Part shown: piece by piece, positions 1-8,255 of the stretch
Numbering within the stretch: position 1 is the first letter of the stretch
Layout of the letters: each line of letters starts with the position of its first letter
Notes under the pieces: model-generated
The model's database searches: none
Told to the model about the DNA's origin: nothing
Seen by the model: the letters and a program-made list of their open reading frames with translations, nothing else
Assembly (NCBI GenBank): GCA_018896315.1
Contig: JAHIMV010000078.1
Coordinates: forward strand, 1 to 9,004
DNA: 9,004 bases
Reading direction: 5' to 3'
From: Patescibacteria group bacterium
GTDB taxonomy: Bacteria > Patescibacteriota > Patescibacteriia > UBA2591 > UBA6264
Position numbers and translations under genes: made by a program

Positions 1-663
1 CCAAATTTTTTCTTCTACTTCTTCAATTGACAAAAGTTTTCCTTTTTTCACACATTCAACTGTAGTAAATTCCTTGGGGAACAATTTAACTACCTCACAA
101 AAAACTTTTTCTGCCTGTTTAATATGAGAAATATCCTGTTCATGGATATCTCTTTTTTTACACCCTAAATATTCGCGTTTTCCCTTATTGTCAACCAAAG
201 AATAAGCGATTTCGGCTGGCACATGCAAGAAAATATTAATATCTGGCTTAGGCAAAGATAAAATTTTATACTCTAGCTCATTAACCCATTTAAAAAATCT
301 TTCTCTCCCTATCTTATCTTTTATTTTAACGCCTTGATGTCCTAAATTAGAACCAACATATCGATTAGAAAGCACTATTTTCCCCTGCTTCAGCCATTGT
401 TTAATTTTAGAAGAAGCAGCAAATCTATCTAAGGCATAAAAAAGAGAAGCCCTATAAGCTCCTACTTCTTCCCAACTGCCATAATTACCTTTTAAATATT
501 GTTCAACAAAATATGAAGATGGTTTTCCATAACGAGGAAAATCCAAAGTCCGCACGTCAATTTTCTGCTTTTTTAATCTGGCTAATAAATGCCGAAATTG
601 AACTGTCTTACCTGAACCATCAATCCCTTCAAGAACGATAAAAACACCTTTTTTACGTAACAT
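1..663 (-). CDS. tmk: Thymidylate kinase (dTMP kinase), 3' end cut by window edge
   Basis: Phosphorylates dTMP to dTDP with ATP, the step feeding dTTP synthesis in the cytoplasm. The frame is open from the ATG at 663 to base 1 (221 codons), so only the last residues and the stop are missing. Seen: P-loop GIDGSGKT at residues 13-20 after the hydrophobic strand VFIVLE; FPRYGKPSS at 42-50 (nucleotide-monophosphate site); NRYVGSNLGHQG at 100-111, matching the family DRY-xx-S-xx-(A/G)-x-QG motif but with Asn in place of Asp; and the basic lid-like segment KKRDIHEQD at 169-177. The ATG lies 15 bases after the rplA stop with no clear Shine-Dalgarno sequence, so it is probably co-transcribed and perhaps translationally coupled with rplA. 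Family assignment is firm; the Asn variant may simply be typical of this subfamily. Confidence 0.93.
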   Translation of the reverse strand, partial: MLRKKGVFIVLEGIDGSGKTVQFRHLLARLKKQKIDVRTLDFPRYGKPSSYFVEQYLKGNYGSWEEVGAYRASLFYALDRFAASSKIKQWLKQGKIVLSNRYVGSNLGHQGVKIKDKIGRERFFKWVNELEYKILSLPKPDINIFLHVPAEIAYSLVDNKGKREYLGCKKRDIHEQDISHIKQAEKVFCEVVKLFPKEFTTVECVKKGKLLSIEEVEEKIW

Positions 664-678
664 AATCTTAACTTATGA

Positions 679-1356
679 CTACAAACTAATTTTAATGCCT
701 GGTCCCATTGTTGAAGATAAAACAATACTCTGAATAAACGCTTTTTTCACTCCTCCTGGTTTAGTTTTATTCACCGCATCTAAAAATGCCTCTATATTGT
801 CCTTAATCTTATCTTGAGTCCAAGAAATTTTACCAACAGGCTGATGAAGATTTGCCCCAGCATCATTTTTAAAACTAATTTTTCCTTTTTGTAATTCTTT
901 AATAGTTTTTTTGATTTCTGTTGTTACAGTGCCAGTTTTTGGATTGGGCATTAATCCTCTAGGTCCTAAAATTTTGGCAATCTGGGTTAGATTCTTCATT
1001 AAATCTGGCTCAGCAATTGCCAAGTCAAAATCACATTTATTAGTTGTTTTAATTTTTTCAATTAACTCTGTTCCTCCTACTAAATCAGCTCCTGCTTCTT
1101 TTGCTTCTTTTTCTTTATCTGGACTAACAAAAGCAGCAATTCTTTTTTTCTTAACCGTACCACTAGGTAAAGATACTATTCCCCTAACTTGCTGTTCTGT
1201 TTTTCGCGGATTAATACCCAAACGAATATGAAGTTCAATCGTCTCATCAAATTTAGTTAAAGGATTTTCCTTAATAAAACTTATTGCCTCTTCTAATGTA
1301 TACGTCTTATCTTTGTTAATTTTTTCTTTAATTGTTTGATATTTTTTACTGCGCAT
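679..1356 (-). CDS. rplA: 50S ribosomal protein L1
   Basis: L1 binds 23S rRNA and forms the mobile stalk at the E site that helps release deacylated tRNA; in many bacteria it also represses its own operon by binding the mRNA leader. The 225 residues are close to the family's usual length of about 230. Seen: N-terminal LEEAISFIKENPLTKFDETI (21-40); LGINPRKTEQQVRG (46-59); VSLPSGT (61-67); the signature GPRGLMPNPKTGTVT at 131-145; and C-terminal KTKPGG (197-202) with STMGPGI (215-221). The start ATG at 1356 gives the expected N-terminus. No Shine-Dalgarno sequence is visible; the 20 bases before the ATG are identical to those before nusG. It lies between rplK and tmk, with a structured repeat in the upstream spacer. 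Confident. Confidence 0.97.
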   Translation of the reverse strand: MRSKKYQTIKEKINKDKTYTLEEAISFIKENPLTKFDETIELHIRLGINPRKTEQQVRGIVSLPSGTVKKKRIAAFVSPDKEKEAKEAGADLVGGTELIEKIKTTNKCDFDLAIAEPDLMKNLTQIAKILGPRGLMPNPKTGTVTTEIKKTIKELQKGKISFKNDAGANLHQPVGKISWTQDKIKDNIEAFLDAVNKTKPGGVKKAFIQSIVLSSTMGPGIKISL

Positions 1357-1376
1357 ATGCCAAATTTGTTAAAATT
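1357..1376 (-). promoter_or_regulatory. Translation-initiation region of rplA, identical to that of nusG
   Basis: The 20 bases directly upstream of the rplA ATG are identical to those upstream of the nusG ATG (2738-2757). On the coding strand they contain the palindrome CAAATTTG followed by GCAT and the start codon. No GGAGG-like sequence is present. The shared block looks duplicated along with the repeat units further upstream. Confidence 0.6.
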
Positions 1377-1421
1377 GGGGATCTGAAAGATTCCAATTTG
1401 GAACCTTTGGTTTCAAATTTC
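1377..1421 (-). other. Extra 45-base palindromic segment in the rplK-rplA spacer
   Basis: This segment is present between the rplA initiation region and repeat copy A but absent at the otherwise matching place before nusG. It folds on paper as a small three-way junction: TGAAA (1384-1388) pairs with TTTCA (1411-1415) and encloses TTCCAA-T-TTGGAA (1391-1403) and CC-TTT-GG (1404-1410). It is either an insertion here or a deletion in the nusG copy. Confidence 0.5.
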
Positions 1422-1583
1422 AGAGCGTAGCGAATTAAATTTTATTAGAAATTTGAGCACCCTGTTAAATGCCGCCCTGCGGCAATTTCGCTAAAAGCGA
1501 AATTATTTAACAGGGTAAAGGTTTTCTGACAAAAATTTCTGCAGTTTCGACAAGCTCAACCTTAAAATTTTTGAGAAAACTCT
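1422..1583 (-). repeat. Structured intercistronic repeat, copy A (rplK-rplA spacer)
   Basis: One of three related copies in this operon. Core: a 58-nt three-way junction, with outer 12-bp stem 1459-1470/1505-1516 (ACCCTGTTAAAT and its complement), inner hairpin GCCG-CCCTG-CGGC at 1471-1483 and inner hairpin AATTTCGCT-AAA-AGCGAAATT at 1484-1504, with no unpaired base at the junction. The rplK-proximal part forms a second hairpin (1521-1527/1574-1580 and 1531-1538/1565-1572) capped by TCGACAAGCTCAA at 1547-1559. The rplA-proximal 49 bases (1422-1470) are identical to 2760-2808 in copy C. Over 129 bases it differs from copy B at about 8 positions by hand alignment. The element begins directly after the rplK stop. 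Confidence 0.85.
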
Positions 1584-2009
1584 TTAATCAACTACTTCTA
1601 TCCCCATTTGTCGAGCCGTTCCTTCGACCACTTTTACAGCTTGATTAAGATTGTCAGTATTCAAATCTGGTAATTTTATTTTAGCAATTTCTTTAACTTT
1701 TTCTTTGCTGATTTTACCAACTTTCTCCTGTAAAGGCTTTCCAGAGCCTTTTTCAAGGTTAGCCGCTTTTTTAAGTAAATCAGCAGTTAAAGGAGTTTTT
1801 AAAACAAAACTATAAGTACGATCTTCATAAACTGTAATTTTAACTGGAATAACATTCCCTACTTGTTTTTGGGTTTTGTCATTAAATTGCTTGCAAAATT
1901 CGGCAATACCAAGTCCGTGTTGTCCTAATGCAGGGCCAACTGGAGGGGCTGGATTAGCTTGTCCAGCAGGAATTTGTAATTTAATTATTGTTTTTACTTT
2001 CTTTGCCAT
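1584..2009 (-). CDS. rplK: 50S ribosomal protein L11
   Basis: L11 binds the GTPase-associated centre of 23S rRNA with the L10/L12 stalk and supports factor-dependent GTP hydrolysis and the stringent response. At 141 residues it has the standard length. Seen: N-terminal [19 protein letters not shown] at 14-32, including the proline stretch that contacts the thiostrepton site in other bacteria; [16 protein letters not shown] (53-68); and the C-terminal rRNA-binding domain with KIKLPDLNT (110-118) and [13 protein letters not shown] (127-139). The ATG at 2009 gives the expected MAKK start; no Shine-Dalgarno sequence is visible. It is flanked on both sides by copies of the same structured repeat. 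Confident. Confidence 0.98.
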   Translation of the reverse strand: MAKKVKTIIKLQIPAGQANPAPPVGPALGQHGLGIAEFCKQFNDKTQKQVGNVIPVKITVYEDRTYSFVLKTPLTADLLKKAANLEKGSGKPLQEKVGKISKEKVKEIAKIKLPDLNTDNLNQAVKVVEGTARQMGIEVVD

Positions 2010-2034
2010 AATTTTCGAAATTTATAAGTTACTC

Positions 2035-2056
2035 GTAACGAAATAAATTTCGTTAC
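2035..2056. repeat. Perfect 10-bp inverted repeat in the rplK leader
   Basis: GTAACGAAAT and ATTTCGTTAC separated by two bases, about 26 bases upstream of the rplK ATG. In mRNA it would form a stable hairpin (9 bp with a 4-base loop). It occupies the place where copies A and C carry the AGAGCGTAGCG-containing flank, so copy B has a different gene-proximal module. It is followed by no T-tract and is therefore not a canonical terminator. Confidence 0.6.
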
Positions 2057-2062
2057 AATTAT

Positions 2063-2191
2063 GAGCACCCTGTTAAATGCCCCCCTGCGGCAATTTCGCT
2101 AAAAGCGAAATTATTTAACAGGGTAAAAGTTTTCTAACAAAAATTTCTACAGTTTCGACAAGCTCAACCTTGAAATTTTTGAGAAAGCCTT
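2063..2191 (-). repeat. Structured intercistronic repeat, copy B (nusG-rplK spacer)
   Basis: Same architecture as copy A. The 58-nt junction spans 2067-2124: outer stem 2067-2078/2113-2124, small arm 2079-2091 (one G-to-C change from copy A removes one of its four pairs), and 9-bp arm 2092-2112. The second hairpin spans about 2126-2191, with the invariant apex TCGACAAGCTCAA at 2155-2167. It starts directly after the nusG stop codon and lacks the AGAGCGTAGCG flank of copies A and C. Confidence 0.85.
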
Positions 2192-2737
2192 TTAAAGTTT
2201 TTTAAGTTGTAAAAAGTCTAATTCTGCTGGTGTTTCTCTACCAAAAACAGTAATTAAAACTTTGACTCTTCCCCTTTCTTCATCCACTTCTGAAATTTTA
2301 CCCTCAAATCCCTTGAAAGGCCCATCAATTATTCTTACTGGTGAACCAGGATCAATATCAATCTTATATTTTGGCTCCTCTACTCCTATTCTCTTTTGAA
2401 TGGATTTTACTTCTTCTTCAGCTAAAGGAATTGGTGTAGTCCCAGAACCAATAAATCCAGTTACACTAGGCGTGTTTCTAACTAAATACCAAGAATCGTC
2501 TGTAACATCCATTTCTATTAAAACATAACCGGGAAAAATTTTTTCCCTAATTACTCGACGTCGTCCATTTCTTATTTTAATTCTTTTTTCCGTAGGCACA
2601 ATGATCTGAAAAATCCTGTCAGACATGTTCATTGAATCAACGCGTTGACGAAGATTTTCTGCTACATTCTCTTCATAACCAGAATAAACATGAATAGCAT
2701 ACCAACGCCGACCTTCTTTTTGTATTTGTTTAGGCAT
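2192..2737 (-). CDS. nusG: Transcription termination/antitermination factor NusG
   Basis: Binds RNA polymerase through its N-terminal domain and contacts Rho or ribosomal protein S10 through its KOW domain, coupling transcription with translation or termination. At 181 residues it has typical length. Seen: NGN domain with RRWYAIHVYSGYEENV (10-25), FPGYVLIEMD (68-77) and VRNTPSVTGFIG (86-97); KOW domain with DPGSPVRIIDGPFKGFEGKI (129-148) and the C-terminal FGRETPAELDFLQLKKL (165-181). The ATG at 2737 is preceded by the same 20 bases as rplA and has no Shine-Dalgarno sequence. Position between secE and rplK is the standard bacterial arrangement. Confident. Confidence 0.98.
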   Translation of the reverse strand: MPKQIQKEGRRWYAIHVYSGYEENVAENLRQRVDSMNMSDRIFQIIVPTEKRIKIRNGRRRVIREKIFPGYVLIEMDVTDDSWYLVRNTPSVTGFIGSGTTPIPLAEEEVKSIQKRIGVEEPKYKIDIDPGSPVRIIDGPFKGFEGKISEVDEERGRVKVLITVFGRETPAELDFLQLKKL

Positions 2738-2757
2738 ATGCCAAATTTGTTAAAATT
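2738..2757 (-). promoter_or_regulatory. Translation-initiation region of nusG, identical to that of rplA
   Basis: The 20 bases upstream of the nusG ATG match those upstream of rplA exactly (1357-1376). They contain no Shine-Dalgarno sequence. Directly upstream lies repeat copy C with two intervening bases. Confidence 0.6.
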
Positions 2758-2759
2758 TT

Positions 2760-2923
2760 AGAGCGTAGCGAATTAAATTTTATTAGAAATTTGAGCACCC
2801 TGTTAAATAAAAATCTTTGATTTTTAATTTGCTTTGCAAATTATTTAACAGGGTAATGATTTTGTTGCTGAAAAATTTTCGCCTCTCGACAAGCTCAAGG
2901 CTTGATTTTGTCAGACAAAATCA
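2760..2923 (-). repeat. Structured intercistronic repeat, copy C (secE-nusG spacer), with exchanged inner hairpins
   Basis: Shares with copy A the nusG/rplA-proximal 49 bases exactly, and with both copies the 12-bp outer stem (2797-2808/2843-2854). The inner arms differ in sequence: AAAAATC-TTT-GATTTTT (2809-2825) and AATTTGC-TTT-GCAAATT (2826-2842), each 7 bp with a 3-base loop. The junction is still 58 nt and still has no unpaired bases. The secE-proximal hairpin also differs in sequence but keeps the apex TCGACAAGCTCAA (2886-2898). A perfect 10-bp inverted repeat (2903-2912/2914-2923) directly follows the secE stop. Confidence 0.85.
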
Positions 2924-3106
2924 TTAAATCACTAATTGTAAAGCCTTGGTTAATATAAAATCTACAATTCCTAAAAAAGCAGCAACAACCAAACTAATAG
3001 CAATTACTAAAAGCGTATGACGAATTGCTTCTTGTTTTGTCGGCCAACTCACTTTTTTAAGCTCAATAATTGAATTCTTAATGTAGTTAGTTAATTTGTT
3101 TAACAT
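2924..3106 (-). CDS. secE: Preprotein translocase subunit SecE
   Basis: Small essential membrane subunit that clamps SecY in the protein-conducting channel. Sixty residues from the ATG at 3106: an N-terminal amphipathic helix ending in ELKKVSWPTKQEA (residues 15-27), the diagnostic SecE motif, followed by one transmembrane segment at about 31-53. This is the usual one-helix form found outside enterobacteria. A TTG two codons upstream (3112) could also serve as start, giving 62 residues; ATG is preferred because it gives the normal MLNKL-type N-terminus and neither has a Shine-Dalgarno sequence. It is first in the secE-nusG-rplK-rplA-tmk operon, with a promoter candidate 44 bases upstream of its ATG. 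Confidence 0.95.
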   Translation of the reverse strand: MLNKLTNYIKNSIIELKKVSWPTKQEAIRHTLLVIAISLVVAAFLGIVDFILTKALQLVI

Positions 3107-3117
3107 AATCAATTTCT

Positions 3118-3138
3118 AAAAAAGACCGCTCAGGTCCT
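3118..3138 (-). terminator. Terminator-like hairpin with T6 tract just upstream of secE
   Basis: On the minus strand, AGGACC and GGTCTT pair (6 bp, one G-T wobble) around the loop TGAGC and run into six Ts (3123-3118). It may end gyrB readthrough transcripts or act as an attenuator in the short secE leader. The stem is short, so activity is uncertain. Confidence 0.4.
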
Positions 3139-3149
3139 TATTATTTATA

Positions 3150-3178
3150 ATAATAACATATTCCCTGAAAAAACGCAA
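3150..3178 (-). promoter_or_regulatory. Promoter candidate for secE-nusG-rplK-rplA-tmk
   Basis: Minus-strand -35 TTGCGT (3178-3173), 17-base spacer, -10 TATTAT (3155-3150) preceded by TG one base upstream (extended -10). Predicted transcription start is near 3143, giving a leader of about 37 nt before the secE ATG. Confidence 0.55.
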
Positions 3179-3240
3179 GAGCCGTATTCATTGGAACATT
3201 GGAACAAAATTCATTTGAACATTTGAACATAGAGATTAAG

Positions 3241-3282
3241 ATACAAGAAACAAGATACAAGATACAAGATACAAGATACAAA
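3241..3282. repeat. 7-base tandem array, six units of ATACAAG or one-base variants
   Basis: Units at 3241, 3248 (AAACAAG), 3255, 3262, 3269 and 3276 (ATACAAA). The first unit overlaps the left arm of the inverted repeat that bounds the mosaic. Confidence 0.85.
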
Positions 3283-3350
3283 CAAATTACAAATTCCAAT
3301 ATTCAATATTCAAACTGTTTGGTTATTCGGTTATTGATTATTGGTTATTG

Positions 3351-3386
3351 TCCTAGACCCGTTCCTAAACCCGTTCCTAGACCCGT
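3351..3386. repeat. 12-base tandem array, three units of TCCTAGACCCGT
   Basis: Units at 3351-3362, 3363-3374 (one A for G) and 3375-3386. It is more G+C-rich than its surroundings and lies at the centre of the repeat mosaic. Confidence 0.85.
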
Positions 3387-3455
3387 TAGGTCGGACTAGG
3401 GCCGGGACGGACCTAAGGGTTTGGTTATTGTTTCTTGGTTATTGTATCTTAAATT

Positions 3456-3482
3456 ATGTTCTCATGTTCTCATGTTCTCATG
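3456..3482. repeat. 8-base tandem array, 3.4 units of ATGTTCTC
   Basis: Units at 3456, 3464 and 3472, with a partial unit at 3480, ending four bases from the gyrB stop codon. Its reverse complement resembles the TTGAACAT units at the opposite end of the mosaic. Confidence 0.85.
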
Positions 3483-3485
3483 ATT

Positions 3486-7133
<3,648 letters not shown>

Positions 7134-7242
7134 TCATTTTAGCAATATAACAACCTCTCCTCACTCACCCCGCCTCTGGCGTGATAAGCTCGTCGAGAAC
7201 GTTGAAATTAAATTACTATTGCATAAATATTAAAGTAATTTA

Positions 7243-7251
7243 ATTATAACA
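7243..7251 (-). promoter_or_regulatory. Second gyrB promoter candidate (extended -10 only)
   Basis: Minus-strand TGT followed by a perfect TATAAT (7248-7243). No convincing -35 at 16-18 bases. It would start transcription near 7236 and give a leader of about 110 nt. Confidence 0.3.
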
Positions 7252-7345
7252 TTTTAACAATTTAACATATTATTCCCCGTGAACGGGAAAATTTTAAAGG
7301 TAGTTTTGTTTAATTGTTAAGTTGTTAGGTTGTTTAATTGATCTT

Positions 7346-7373
7346 ATTATACCAAAACTGATAAATAAAACAA
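7346..7373 (-). promoter_or_regulatory. gyrB: gyrB promoter candidate
   Basis: Minus-strand -35 TTGTTT (7373-7368), 16-base spacer, and a perfect TATAAT (7351-7346) preceded by TGG, an extended -10. Start predicted near 7339, giving a leader of about 210 nt. It is divergent from the promoter at 7421. Confidence 0.5.
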
Positions 7374-7420
7374 CTCTAAAATTCCTTATTTTTAGCTTTA
7401 AAAAGGGTATAAAACAGGGG

Positions 7421-7448
7421 TTGACAAATTTCAAAAATCTGCTATACT
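7421..7448 (+). promoter_or_regulatory. Strong promoter for the coiled-coil membrane protein gene
   Basis: Perfect -35 TTGACA (7421-7426), 16-base spacer, -10 TATACT (7443-7448) preceded by TGC (extended -10). Start predicted near 7455, about 63 bases before the ATG. It is the best consensus promoter in the window. Confidence 0.8.
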
Positions 7449-7504
7449 TACAATATCTTAATAAGATTTCTTTCAAATTTAGAGACAACAAATAACAAAA
7501 AAAA

Positions 7505-7510
7505 GGAGGA
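7505..7510 (+). promoter_or_regulatory. Strong Shine-Dalgarno sequence
   Basis: GGAGGA with 7 bases to the ATG at 7518 fixes the start of this gene. It is the only clear Shine-Dalgarno sequence in front of a gene in the window. Confidence 0.9.
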
Positions 7511-7517
7511 AAGTCTC

Positions 7518-8132
7518 ATGAACAAAAATGAAAGGCTTATTATCAGCATCGTGATCATTCTCTTGGTAATTTGCGTCGGTCTCATTACTATCTTCTCTGC
7601 CTCGGCAAGCGACGTTACTGCCTTATCGGTCCGGGTTGACACTTTGTCAACCGAAATGTATGCCTATGTTGATCTGAAAGTAAATCCTGTTGAAAAACGT
7701 GTCACCACCGTGGAACTCAGAGTTGATACAGTAGAAGCCGACACGGATTCACTCCGTATGGATGTTGATCTAAACGCCAGAAACATCCAGTTTCTCCATA
7801 ATGAGATGAGAGATCTTGGTAAAAGACTGGCAGAAACCCGACGCCTTGCCGAGGTGCATGGAATGAAGACCAATGACCTTTCTGAAACAGTTGCTAAAGC
7901 TGCCTATGGTTCAGCCTGGGCCAACTCTGGTAAAGTCGTGTGGGGCAAATATGTCATATCTGGTGACCAAAAATATTGGGACCAGATCATTGCTCGCCTG
8001 ACCCCGGAGCAAATGCAGAAAATTCTGAAAATAGAGAAAATGGAAAAAAGACTTGCTGTGTTGGAACAAAAAAAAGCTATAACAGAAAAGAAAACAACAG
8101 TTGCGAAAAAGCCTACACCGAAACAAAAATAA
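7518..8132 (+). CDS. Membrane-anchored coiled-coil protein of unknown function
   Basis: Not recognised as a known family. The 204 residues comprise: a short polar N-terminus (MNKNER); a hydrophobic segment at 7-26 ending FSASA (26-30), either a membrane anchor or a signal peptide with a possible cut after the ASA; a heptad-like coiled-coil region at about 33-112 with repeated V-R-V-D-T/L-R-V-D-T patterns; a short, possibly folded part with aromatic residues at 130-160 (YGSAWANSGKVVWGKY); a second helix at 162-186; and a Lys-rich tail ending KPTPKQK. Cys19 lacks a lipobox. The bulk is probably outside the cytoplasmic membrane. It is a single-gene unit with its own promoter, Shine-Dalgarno sequence and terminator. 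Base composition differs: sampled lines are about 43-45% G+C against 22-35% in sampled gyrB/intein lines, hinting at transfer or selection for high expression. Confidence 0.85.
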   Translation: MNKNERLIISIVIILLVICVGLITIFSASASDVTALSVRVDTLSTEMYAYVDLKVNPVEKRVTTVELRVDTVEADTDSLRMDVDLNARNIQFLHNEMRDLGKRLAETRRLAEVHGMKTNDLSETVAKAAYGSAWANSGKVVWGKYVISGDQKYWDQIIARLTPEQMQKILKIEKMEKRLAVLEQKKAITEKKTTVAKKPTPKQK

Positions 8133-8151
8133 CATCTGGTTATTAAAATAT

Positions 8152-8184
8152 GGGCTGAACAAATGTTCAGCCCTATATTTTTTT
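8152..8184 (+). terminator. Rho-independent terminator
   Basis: Perfect 9-bp stem GGGCTGAAC/GTTCAGCCC around AAAT, followed by TATA and seven Ts (8178-8184), 19 bases after the stop of the coiled-coil gene. On the minus strand the same hairpin is followed by ATATTTTAA, so it may also stop the convergent gene ending at 8256. Confidence 0.92.
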
Positions 8185-8255
8185 ATTTATTAAAATTTCT
8201 GAAAATTCCAAAAATCAGCTCTCTGTAATTAATTTTTTCCCTGAAAGTGGAGTTG

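Larger units (their letters stand above)
3189..3482. repeat. Mosaic of short tandem-repeat arrays filling the gyrB-secE spacer
   Basis: The spacer holds no gene. Left to right it contains CATTGGAA x2 (3189-3204), CATTTGAA x2 (3212-3227), a 7-base ATACAAG array, GGTTATTG-type units (3321-3350), a 12-base array, a G+C-rich segment with inverted repeat TTAGGTC/GACCTAA (3386-3392/3410-3416), two more GGTTATTG units (3423-3430, 3437-3444), and an 8-base ATGTTCTC array. The two ends mirror each other: TTAAGATACAA (3236-3246) is the exact reverse complement of 3442-3452, and outside it GAACAT (3225-3230) mirrors ATGTTC (3456-3461). A short open frame across the arrays is an artefact of repeats. Confidence 0.75.

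Noticed and set aside
911..1231. Plus-strand open frame of 106 codons
   Set aside because: It is antisense to rplA, whose conserved L1 signature lies in the same region.
1459..1516. The branched 58-nt repeat core as a tRNA or tRNA-like gene
   Set aside because: It has only three helices, no anticodon arm, no T-loop sequence and no CCA acceptor pattern, and it occurs three times with differing arms.
1422..2923. Intercistronic repeats as ordinary Rho-independent terminators
   Set aside because: The stems are not followed by T-tracts on the coding strand, and terminators inside the ribosomal protein operon would block essential genes.
3351..3386. 12-base direct repeats as a CRISPR array
   Set aside because: The units are contiguous without spacers, too short, and there are no cas genes in the window.
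3199..3399. Plus-strand open frame of 66 codons between gyrB and secE
   Set aside because: It runs entirely through the tandem-repeat mosaic; the encoded repeats merely reflect the DNA arrays, and there is no ribosome binding site.
7294..7873. Minus-strand open frames 7294-7491, 7448-7642 and 7664-7873
   Set aside because: They overlap the divergent promoter region and the well-supported plus-strand gene, and have no start signals or recognisable products.
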